A stretch of 25,991 bases of DNA, from IMG/VR virus record IMGVR_UViG_3300007734_000523, positions 1 to 25,991 of that record. One strand, written 5' to 3'. A model generated the notes under the pieces. The model was not told the origin of the DNA. It did not search any database and saw only the letters and a list, made by a program, of their open reading frames with translations. Both the position numbers and the translations under genes were made by a program. The stretch comes from a virus. This document shows positions 14,318-20,772 of the stretch, piece after piece (within the stretch, counting starts at the first letter, position 1; every line of letters begins with the position of its first letter).

Positions 14318-14986
14318 TCAATTTATCTCTACGCTATCCCAAATAAAGATATTATCCTTGGCGAATGGCTCTATGGTTTGCGGAAAATAAACAACCTTCT
14401 TATCTTTTCTCACACCAGCCGCTATTGCCATTTGCCCACTATCTATTGACCAGAACTCTTCAGCCCCTCGGATTGCCCTAGCCAACTCTGGAATGCTTGG
14501 GGCTGTGTAGGTTTGCAATCCCTTAATTTCTGTGCCTTGGCATAGGACAAAGAAGTTATCCCCACCGCACTTCTTCCTTGCTTCAACGATGATTTGCAGG
14601 GGGTCTCTCTTATGCCCTTGGCTTATTCCAAAGGGGGCAACCATATTATAGGTTTCTGGTAATCCTTTGGCTGGGGTATCGTCCAGCTTATCAAACAGAA
14701 TATCCTTTGGGTCTGCCTTGTTAATCTCTGGGTGGGCATATACGAACTCTGTCCAAGTCTTGCCAGAGAAACGATATTCTTGGTATTTGTTAGGCCAAAT
14801 TTCAAGGTCTATAACATCGCCCTTGCTCCCAACCTTCACATACGAAACCATCTCGAAGATGCCGTGGTATTGGGGCAAGCAATCAAAGAACACCTCGTAG
14901 CCTTGGTCGGCTAGATATTTGCAAGCTGGGAGGCAACGAATGATGTCTCCTAGCCTCTGGGAGTATTTGATTGTTTTAGCAGTCAT
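14318..14986 (-). CDS. Glycosyltransferase family 9-like (heptosyltransferase-type) protein
   Basis: A 222-residue protein. The N-terminus IKYSQRLGDIIRCLPACKYL (6-25) resembles the GDxxxxLPxxxxL motif at the start of GT9 ADP-heptose:LPS heptosyltransferases. The C-terminal part RAIRGAEEFWSIDSGQMAIA (near 167-186) resembles the nucleotide-sugar binding D-S/T-G-x-x-H/A region, where the usual His is replaced. It is shorter than typical heptosyltransferases (about 320-350 residues), so it is a compact or reduced GT-B enzyme. It overlaps the upstream glycosyltransferase by 11 bases. Acting with the cassette, it may modify lipopolysaccharide or a virion glycan; the acceptor is unknown. Confidence 0.6.
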   Translation of the reverse strand: MTAKTIKYSQRLGDIIRCLPACKYLADQGYEVFFDCLPQYHGIFEMVSYVKVGSKGDVIDLEIWPNKYQEYRFSGKTWTEFVYAHPEINKADPKDILFDKLDDTPAKGLPETYNMVAPFGISQGHKRDPLQIIVEARKKCGGDNFFVLCQGTEIKGLQTYTAPSIPELARAIRGAEEFWSIDSGQMAIAAGVRKDKKVVYFPQTIEPFAKDNIFIWDSVEIN

Positions 14987-15743
14987 CGGCTACGCTCTTA
15001 TCGTGTAGGTGAGGGAAGTATTCGCTCAATCGAACCGGGCCGATTGTCTTTTGTAATTCTTTCCATCCCTCCACCAATCCCTTGTATCCATAAAAATCTT
15101 CCTTAAACTCGACTTGCTTCTGGATTGCGTAGGCATAGTGATTGAATACTAGCCCCCAAGTTTCAGTCACTCCCCTTGGAACTAGGCGAGACTGGATGTT
15201 TAGGCGGGGGGGTTCGTGGCTTGTGAAGCATACATTCTTGCCCCACTTCCACGCCCTCATCCACTCATACCAGTTCGAGCCATAACCTTCTCTGGTAACT
15301 ACTCGTTTATTTTCGCCGACAAAGAAGTTACAATGGAACTGCATCGTTGCCCCTTCCTCTGCACCCTTGAGACATTCGTAAATCCCCTCAATCTGTTCTG
15401 CTCTCCACATCTCGTCAGCGTCCACCTCCATTACAACCCCATCATCTACGCCGAATAGGGCTTGCTGAATCATCTCTAGCTTTCCGTTAAAGGGCTTGCC
15501 TTGAGAATGAACAATCACATTCCCCCCTTGGATGCTATTGAGATATTCGTGTGTTCCATCTATGCTCTTGAAATCCTTGTGCCATTTGTCGGGAACTTGC
15601 TTACACCATCGAGTGCATCCCAGAGGCTCGCTAACTCCCTCGACAATCCTCCACCTCCAAGGAATCTTTAGCTTTTGAAATTCTGCAAGATGCTTGTCGA
15701 CAAAGGGCATCCCATTAAGAACGATGGTAAATATGGTTAGCAC
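14976..15743 (-). CDS. Glycosyltransferase, GT-A / GT2-like
   Basis: A 255-residue protein. It opens TIFTIVLNGMPFVDKHLAEF, the nucleotide-sugar binding strand-helix start of GT-A enzymes, and has MEVDADEMW (105-113) with a D-x-D metal/sugar-nucleotide motif at 108-110. C-terminal aromatic-rich segments (NWYEWMRAWKWG; WGLVFNHYAYA) could bind acceptor sugar. The start is GTG at 15743, overlapping the methyltransferase stop by 7 bases; the next gene overlaps its end by 11. No membrane segment is seen, so it is probably cytoplasmic. Substrates unknown. Confidence 0.7.
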   Translation of the reverse strand: MLTIFTIVLNGMPFVDKHLAEFQKLKIPWRWRIVEGVSEPLGCTRWCKQVPDKWHKDFKSIDGTHEYLNSIQGGNVIVHSQGKPFNGKLEMIQQALFGVDDGVVMEVDADEMWRAEQIEGIYECLKGAEEGATMQFHCNFFVGENKRVVTREGYGSNWYEWMRAWKWGKNVCFTSHEPPRLNIQSRLVPRGVTETWGLVFNHYAYAIQKQVEFKEDFYGYKGLVEGWKELQKTIGPVRLSEYFPHLHDKSVADDC

Positions 15744-16348
15744 AATTTGAAGATGGCCGCACCATTACGAACCGACCAATCCTCCCAAAGCAATTCCGCA
15801 AATCCCTTGAGCTTGTGGTAGTTCGCCCAGTTCTTAATATCGTTCACATCGTCCAAGGCGATAATTGCCTTCTCTGCTAGGAATGGCCTTACGCAACGAA
15901 GTTCGGACTCACCAGAAAATGGAGAGCCATCAATCAGCACGAAGTTAAAATCCACATTATGTTCAAAGTGGATGTCCTCGATTGCGTTCGTCGAGTATGG
16001 GTAGGCGGTCTCTAGGCAAACATTGTGCCAGCCTAGGATTGTTTCGATGGGGTATTGGTTGAGATTGGTTTTTGTGATTCGGTAGAACTCCTCGATGTCG
16101 TTCTTGTTCATCCAGAATTTCGACAAGGTTGCAGTTCCGTTGATGGCAACGCCTCCCCTTGCAGATAGGTTCATTGAGTGGCGGCCTATGCGGTCGGGAT
16201 GGTTCTCTATGCTGAATAGCCTTTTTGTTCTAATACATTGAGTTGAGCCATCGCCAGTTCCTCCCCCGATCTCTAGGCCAACATCTAGACCCTCGCTATA
16301 CTTTGCAAGGGCTTTTCCAAATGAATCGTGAATGGTTACTTCTTGCAT
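15737..16348 (-). CDS. SAM-dependent methyltransferase (class I, Methyltransf_24/FkbM-like)
   Basis: A 203-residue protein with GLEIGGGTGDGS (24-35) as the glycine-rich SAM-binding motif I, FVLIDGSPFSGESEL (136-150) and IIALDDVND (162-170) as later strands. The I-D-G...L-D-D pattern is typical of small-molecule or sugar O-methyltransferases rather than DNA methylases. Lying between two glycosyltransferase genes, it most likely caps or decorates a glycan. The start ATG has GAGGAG 10 bases upstream and overlaps the preceding small gene by 13 bases. Target inferred from neighbours only. Confidence 0.72.
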   Translation of the reverse strand: MQEVTIHDSFGKALAKYSEGLDVGLEIGGGTGDGSTQCIRTKRLFSIENHPDRIGRHSMNLSARGGVAINGTATLSKFWMNKNDIEEFYRITKTNLNQYPIETILGWHNVCLETAYPYSTNAIEDIHFEHNVDFNFVLIDGSPFSGESELRCVRPFLAEKAIIALDDVNDIKNWANYHKLKGFAELLWEDWSVRNGAAIFKLC

Positions 16349-16560
16349 TTTAATTTCTCCTCTAAAGCCTTGCTAATCACATAGGCAATTACTGCCTCTT
16401 TATCGTGCTTTAATGCAATCATCCCAGCTTTGTATAAATCCCTTTTTGCTTTCTCGTCACAGATCACATCCACCTCAACCATCGGCGGGACTGATCGAAC
16501 CTTTCCGAAGCGAATTATTCCAGCCTTACGATTGCCAGTTTTGGCTTTTGCGTTTTTCAT
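16336..16560 (-). CDS. Small unknown basic protein in the glycosylation cassette
   Basis: A 74-residue protein starting MKNAKAKTGNRKAGIIRFGK. I prefer this ATG to an in-frame ATG seven codons upstream because GGGAAGG lies 6 bases before it. The Lys/Arg-rich N-terminus is followed by a strand (VPPMVEVDVICDE) and a helix (DKEAVIAYVISKALEEKLK). This could be a small nucleic-acid-binding or ribbon-helix-helix-like fold, but no motif proves it. It overlaps the two-domain glycosyltransferase by 35 bases and the methyltransferase by 13, so it is translated with the cassette. Confidence 0.5.
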   Translation of the reverse strand: MKNAKAKTGNRKAGIIRFGKVRSVPPMVEVDVICDEKAKRDLYKAGMIALKHDKEAVIAYVISKALEEKLKCKK

Positions 16561-18184
16561 AGATCGCCTTCCCTTTCTCATAAAACTCTGGCTTGTTGTG
16601 GTTCTTTAATTGTTCGTCTGGGTTGCCCCCTGCAAACATAGGGTTCTCGTGCTTAAATACCAAGTCCCTAGCCTCAATTACGCAATCATCAGCATAGGCT
16701 CTATCCGTGAACTCGTTGTCTGAATAGATGCCATCACTATCTTGGTAGTCTGGGTGGAACATATAGCCCCCCTGCTTCCGTAGCCTCTTTTGCGTTAGGA
16801 TAGCCATACAAAGGAGTTTATCAGTTCGGAGGCCATCTGATACTGCCACCACCCTTTCGGCCTCTACATTGTCGATCTTGGAGCAAATTAGGGCATCCCA
16901 GTACCTAGGTGGACTCCAATCATCGCTCATTTGAATAAGAACCTCGCCCTTGGCTATTTTCGCCCCCGCATTCCAAGCATTGATGATTCCACCCGGATTA
17001 ACTCTTTTCCCCTCGTGTGGGGTATAATCCACCTTCTCATCCTCATCGACCATAAACAACCACTCGATTGCTAGGGGTTCTTTGGCTAAAGCCAACCATT
17101 GCATTTTCCGCTGGAATGCCAACTGGGGGCGGCCTCTTGTGGCGTGGATAACGCTGATCTTTGGCTTTGGATACATATTGGAAAGTTTCTGTGCTTCCTC
17201 TTTTTGTCCGTAGCAGATAGAGGCCATCCGATATCCATCGAGGGCTTGCCAATCATAGATTGCGTGAACTTGATTCCAGTAGTGAAGATTCGGCTTTGGC
17301 ATAGCCATACAAGCCCTTCCAGAGTGCCAAGCCTTTGGCCATTCTCCCCTAGCAGAATACTCTGCCATCAAATAAAAATAAGCCTCTCTGCGAATAGGAT
17401 TAACCCCAATCGCTTCCCCTAAATATCTGAATCGCTTTTCATTGGGCGAACATCTCCCAAGGTTGCATAGAAGTTCGTATTTAAGAGTTTCGTCTAGGTC
17501 TGGGAATGCCAACGCCCTTTCTCCCACTTCAATCGCTTTATCCACTTGCCCCCTCAAGAAAAACTCTTGGTGCTGATAATAAAGGTGGAATGGGGTAGAG
17601 GTTAGTTCGTCTGCTAGGATGCGATGGTTTCTGTCTGCCGAATCTGCCTTGCTGGTAATCGGGCGATGAATCCTAAATACTTTATCAATGGCTAGTAGTT
17701 TGTTCCTATCGTTTGGCTCAAGGGCTTCGTGAACTCGATTCCTCCACCTACCGCACCCCTTCCGCAAGGCCATCTCTCGAATGGGATTGAGTCCGGCATT
17801 CTCAACTAGATATCGAAAGCAAACAATTTCAGACCCAACTTTCTCGGCTTGTTCCAGTCCTTCTTGCAAAACCTTCTCCCCATCCTCTGCCATCACATCA
17901 TCGGCATCTACCCAAATAGACCACTCGTTCTTGCAAGCATCGAGGGCTGTATTTCTAGCAGAAGCAAAATCGTCTATGTGAGGCCAATCAGTTTTCTTGT
18001 TTTTGTAATGAATGACTTTAGCTCCAAGCGAAAGGGCGATCTCCTCTGTCTTGTCTGGCGTAGCTGACCCCCTAGCCATACAAACAATAATTTCTTCTGC
18101 GATGGGCTTAAAAGACTCAATGACTCGCTTGATGTGTGCTTCTTCATTTCCAGCGATTAGGTAAAGGGATATAGGGATTTTCAT
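16526..18184 (-). CDS. Two-domain glycosyltransferase with TPR-like middle
   Basis: A 552-residue protein. Domain 1 (1-130) is a GT2-type GT-A fold: ISLYLIAGNEEAHIKRVIES start, FASARNTALD (73-82) and WVDADDVM (91-98) with the DxDD metal site. The middle (about 195-335) is helical with TPR-like spacing (ALAFPDLDETLKYELLCNLG). Domain 2 (about 340-545) starts PKISVIHATRGRPQLAFQRK and has VLIQMSDDWSPP (415-426), a second GT-A-like site. Two catalytic-type domains suggest sequential sugar additions or a polymerising enzyme. It opens the five-gene cassette just after the capsid terminator. No Shine-Dalgarno; the leader holds TTGACA (18214-18219) and CTAGAAATCCTAG. No membrane segments. Confidence 0.75.
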   Translation of the reverse strand: MKIPISLYLIAGNEEAHIKRVIESFKPIAEEIIVCMARGSATPDKTEEIALSLGAKVIHYKNKKTDWPHIDDFASARNTALDACKNEWSIWVDADDVMAEDGEKVLQEGLEQAEKVGSEIVCFRYLVENAGLNPIREMALRKGCGRWRNRVHEALEPNDRNKLLAIDKVFRIHRPITSKADSADRNHRILADELTSTPFHLYYQHQEFFLRGQVDKAIEVGERALAFPDLDETLKYELLCNLGRCSPNEKRFRYLGEAIGVNPIRREAYFYLMAEYSARGEWPKAWHSGRACMAMPKPNLHYWNQVHAIYDWQALDGYRMASICYGQKEEAQKLSNMYPKPKISVIHATRGRPQLAFQRKMQWLALAKEPLAIEWLFMVDEDEKVDYTPHEGKRVNPGGIINAWNAGAKIAKGEVLIQMSDDWSPPRYWDALICSKIDNVEAERVVAVSDGLRTDKLLCMAILTQKRLRKQGGYMFHPDYQDSDGIYSDNEFTDRAYADDCVIEARDLVFKHENPMFAGGNPDEQLKNHNKPEFYEKGKAIYEKRKSQNWQS

Positions 18185-18219
18185 TTAGACTAGGATTTCT
18201 AGTTATTAAGGGATGTCAA
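18185..18219 (-). promoter_or_regulatory. Leader of glycosylation cassette with inverted repeat and TTGACA
   Basis: Between the terminator and the first cassette ATG the minus strand carries TTGACA (18214-18219) and an inverted repeat ACTAG-AAATC-CTAGT (18189-18203). New transcription would be expected to begin here after the terminator, and TTGACA matches a sigma70 -35 box. I see no convincing -10 hexamer at 16-18 bases, so a host promoter is not established. The inverted repeat could be an operator; 11 of its bases recur upstream of the gene starting at 10270. Confidence 0.35.
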
Positions 18220-18220
18220 T

Positions 18221-18262
18221 TAAAAGAAAAAGGGGGGATAGGTTATTCACCCATCCCCCCTT
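18221..18262 (-). terminator. Intrinsic terminator after the major capsid gene
   Basis: On the minus strand a 14-bp stem (AAGGGGGGATGGGT paired with ACCTATCCCCCCTT, one G-U pair, loop GAATA) ends in TTTTTCTTTTA. The stem lies at 18230-18262, starting 28 bases after the capsid stop. It is the only classical rho-independent terminator I find, and it separates head genes from the glycosylation cassette. Partial readthrough is likely, since all later genes share the same direction. Confidence 0.88.
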
Positions 18263-18290
18263 CTTCAGAGGAAACAACCAACAGCAATCT

Positions 18291-19256
18291 TTAGGCGAAG
18301 TTGGTGGTGATACGAACCGCCGCATTGGGGTCAATCACGACCTCATCGGTGTTCATACGCACCCGCAACACTTGACTACGACGAGCTTCGTCACGATAGC
18401 TTTCGCTAACGAAACCACCAGCCGAGTCACCCGACCAGACCAAGGTGCGTCCGATTCCACCGGCTGTGAACTCGCCACCAGACACTTGACCAACGATGAT
18501 CTTGGTATCTGGAACAATGAACGAGCCAGAGTAGCTCTTGTTCTTGCCAGCGGTGTTATAAGCCGCACGACCAACGAGGAGGTTCTGAACTCCCAGAGCC
18601 GCCGCAATCTCTTGTTCAGAGAGCAAGCGAGCACCAGTATTCGAGATAACTCCGAAGAACTGATTCTGCAAGAGGGTGGAGCGTCTGATCAACTCAAACA
18701 CATTGGCCGACATCGCAACGCAATTCGCTTCGTAACCATACTGGGCAAGAGCCAATTTGGCGGTTGCCACATCACGAGCCACATCGACTGTTGCGACTAA
18801 AGCTTGCGTATAGGCTACTGCACGAGTCTGATCAGCGATAGTGAACGGAGTCGTTGCATTCCAGAGAAGATCGGAAACCCGCTTCTCGTGGGAGAGCTTC
18901 AACTGACGGAGCAAGAACTTCGCAGTTTCGGCCTCATATGCAAAAAACCTGTTCAAATCTTTTGCACTATCATCCGGTACGAGTTCCTCAAGTCCTACCT
19001 CGTTAGTTGCGTAGTTTGCAGAGGCGAAGGAACGAATCCCTCGGCTGTAGCTAGCACCGCTTTCACGAGCGAGTGCGTTGTTGGAGAGCAATTCGCCACC
19101 AGCTAATTGAACTTTGAGATATGTTCCGCTTTTCGCGTCAACATTCTGCAAAGGGAGCAAATTCGCTCCGATCAAACCGACATCGGCTTGAGGGGCTTCG
19201 ATCAACGCTTGGTTGATGTCTGCCCGAATCGTTGTACCACCGCTTACGTATGCCAT
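18291..19256 (-). CDS. Major capsid protein (HK97-fold type)
   Basis: A 321-residue protein starting MAYVSGGTTIRADINQALIE. Features fit an HK97-like capsid subunit: an N-terminal helical arm, an E-loop/P-domain style region (GASYSRGIRSFASANYATNE; then a long helix AYEAETAKFLLRQLKLSHEK), an A-domain segment CVAMSANVFELIRRSTLLQN, and a C-terminal strand pair (VLRVRMNTDEVVIDPNAAVR). Gene order protease, decoration, capsid agrees. It lacks a Shine-Dalgarno and starts from GAATATAAATATATGG. The strong terminator directly after it suggests this is the end of a highly expressed transcript. No propeptide can be delimited with confidence. Confidence 0.85.
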   Translation of the reverse strand: MAYVSGGTTIRADINQALIEAPQADVGLIGANLLPLQNVDAKSGTYLKVQLAGGELLSNNALARESGASYSRGIRSFASANYATNEVGLEELVPDDSAKDLNRFFAYEAETAKFLLRQLKLSHEKRVSDLLWNATTPFTIADQTRAVAYTQALVATVDVARDVATAKLALAQYGYEANCVAMSANVFELIRRSTLLQNQFFGVISNTGARLLSEQEIAAALGVQNLLVGRAAYNTAGKNKSYSGSFIVPDTKIIVGQVSGGEFTAGGIGRTLVWSGDSAGGFVSESYRDEARRSQVLRVRMNTDEVVIDPNAAVRITTNFA

Positions 19257-19285
19257 ATATTTATATTCTTTCTGGGTTGGTTAAA

Positions 19286-19645
19286 TTACTGGGTTAGAGG
19301 AACTGCAACCTCGATGACTGCATCAGCAAGAGCAGTTTCGAGAGCAACTCCGACAACGCCGACATTGGCCGCCGCTGTGGTCACGAGACCAGAACCAGTC
19401 GTAGCAACAAGGTTGCCAGCGGTGATTCCGTACTCGGAAGTTGCAAAAAAGGTTGGGTAGAACAGCTTGACTGCTCCGTTATCGCCAGCCGCCACATCGC
19501 TGATGGTAGAACCAACGCAACGAGCAGAACCGGAAACAGCCGCACGAGCCGTGCCATCCGTATGAACCTCAACGAATCGGTAAGCCGAAATCGCAGAGGC
19601 AAAGTTAAAGGTGCGAACTGCACCGCCGTCAATGTTTGTAGCCAT
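19286..19645 (-). CDS. Capsid decoration / cement protein (DUF2190- or gpD-like)
   Basis: A 119-residue beta-rich protein starting MATNIDGGAVRTFNFASAIS. The body carries turns of the type ARCVGSTISDVAAGDNGAVK and ends with VGVALETALADAVIEVAVPL, the pattern (a recurring V-G-x-A plus V-x-V close) of small capsid-stabilising proteins placed between protease and capsid genes. It likely trimerises on the capsid surface. AAGGA lies 11 bases before the ATG. It could also be a target of the glycosylation cassette, being surface-exposed, but nothing in the sequence proves that. Confidence 0.7.
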   Translation of the reverse strand: MATNIDGGAVRTFNFASAISAYRFVEVHTDGTARAAVSGSARCVGSTISDVAAGDNGAVKLFYPTFFATSEYGITAGNLVATTGSGLVTTAAANVGVVGVALETALADAVIEVAVPLTQ

Positions 19646-19663
19646 TTTAGTATTATCCTTTTA

Positions 19664-20086
19664 TTATAGTTTAGTAATACCACGAGACAGAGCCTCGGAG
19701 TATTCTTTGGGGTTGGAGAGCATCACGGCTTTCATCGCCTTGAGCTTGCTTGTTCCGTAGTCGCTATGGGCGGCCACGAGAGCTTCAAAAGTTTTGGGTT
19801 CTTCCTTTTTCTCGGAAGGAACTTCGATTGAAGGGGAAGCGGGGATGGGCTTAATGCCGAACTCGGTTAGAACTTTCTTCACAACCTCGCTCATCTCTTC
19901 CTTGGTATCTTCTTTTTCAGAAGGCTCAACCTCAACCGAAATTTCGGGGGCGGGAGTCTCGGAGGGCTTCTTATCTTCGGCCATCTCCTCTTTCTTCACT
20001 TCTTCTTTGGGTTTCATCGCCTCTTCCAAGGCGGCGAGACGAACCTTAATTTCGTCCATATCTTTTTTGTAATCTGTGTTTTCCAT
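19664..20086 (-). CDS. Nested scaffold protein from an internal start of the protease gene
   Basis: An in-frame ATG at residue 224 of the protease-scaffold protein begins MENTDYKKDMDEIKVRLAAL, exactly where the protease part ends and the charged coiled-coil scaffold begins. AAGGA lies 10 bases upstream, and a TTGACA box (20104-20109) 17 bases upstream matches the leader motif of other genes in the window. A 140-residue free scaffold made this way would parallel lambda Nu3, which is translated from within gene C. Whether it is used cannot be proven from sequence. Confidence 0.55.
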   Translation of the reverse strand: MENTDYKKDMDEIKVRLAALEEAMKPKEEVKKEEMAEDKKPSETPAPEISVEVEPSEKEDTKEEMSEVVKKVLTEFGIKPIPASPSIEVPSEKKEEPKTFEALVAAHSDYGTSKLKAMKAVMLSNPKEYSEALSRGITKL

Positions 20087-20755
20087 ATTTGTTTTGTCCT
20101 TTTTGTCAAGTGGAGCTTCCTCCACGGCTTCTTTGGCTACGGCTGGGATGGTCTTGCCTCCCTGCACATAACCGAGTTTTTCCATGAACTTCACCATCTC
20201 CTCAAACAATCCGTTTGTGGCGGCTGGGCTGGAAACTAAATCAGCAGAGGCGATGCTCTGGGGGCGAATGTAATCCTTTCCGTTGATGGTCTCGGACTCG
20301 TTCACGAAGGCTAGGGAAACGCCGAACTGGTCGGGGGCTTCAGATGCCATCTCTTTGATTAGGCCGTAGTGGGGAGAGTTGCGGAGAAGGCGAAGGTCGG
20401 CCACTAGCTTATCTCCTTCGATGCGGGGGTTTCTGGCGAATCCGACAACCGCCTCCAAACCAGAGCCGTGATTCATCTTTACCTTCACGCCATTCTTGGC
20501 ACTCTGCATAAGTTTGAGGGCAGTCTCTAGGCTTGTTTTATCCACGAAAAGGTCGTGTCCCTTGGCCTCACCTACCTCCAAAATTGAAACTCCACCTAGC
20601 TCGGTTTCCTCTAGTTCCTCGTCCCGATAGGTTGAATAGGCAACCGCCGCCCTTTGCTGTTCTTCTGGAAAGTCGCTGATGGCTTGCTCGTCTCCCATAA
20701 AGCGGGAAACAAAGTCTTGTTCGGATTCGTCAGCGGAGGGAATGGGTAGGGGCAT
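19664..20755 (-). CDS. Prohead protease with C-terminal scaffold domain
   Basis: A 363-residue protein. Residues 1-45 hold a small phage-head motif (FVSRFMGDEQAISDFPEEQQ). The protease domain (about 50-190) has KMNHGSG with H96, FGVSLAF with S147 and SADLVSSPA with D172, a plausible Ser-His-Asp set of the HK97-type (S78-like) prohead protease family. From about 210 to 320 it becomes Lys/Glu/Pro-rich and helical, like lambda C/Nu3 scaffold, with a final globular end (FEALVAAHSDYGTSKLKAMK). It would cut scaffold and capsid arms during maturation. The upstream TTGACA box lies at 20771-20776, overlapping the portal stop. No Shine-Dalgarno is evident. Confidence 0.78.
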   Translation of the reverse strand: MPLPIPSADESEQDFVSRFMGDEQAISDFPEEQQRAAVAYSTYRDEELEETELGGVSILEVGEAKGHDLFVDKTSLETALKLMQSAKNGVKVKMNHGSGLEAVVGFARNPRIEGDKLVADLRLLRNSPHYGLIKEMASEAPDQFGVSLAFVNESETINGKDYIRPQSIASADLVSSPAATNGLFEEMVKFMEKLGYVQGGKTIPAVAKEAVEEAPLDKKDKTNMENTDYKKDMDEIKVRLAALEEAMKPKEEVKKEEMAEDKKPSETPAPEISVEVEPSEKEDTKEEMSEVVKKVLTEFGIKPIPASPSIEVPSEKKEEPKTFEALVAAHSDYGTSKLKAMKAVMLSNPKEYSEALSRGITKL

Positions 20756-20772
20756 AAATCATCGAGATTATG

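Noticed and set aside
18214-18219. TTGACA before the cassette as a normal sigma70 -35 box
   Set aside because: No acceptable -10 hexamer occurs 16-18 bases downstream. Kept only as a weak regulatory candidate and as a member of the leader-box set.
18213-18800. Plus-strand ORF of 195 codons opposite the capsid gene
   Set aside because: It lies antisense to a clearly recognisable capsid gene, spans the terminator, and has no domain or leader; it is a shadow frame.
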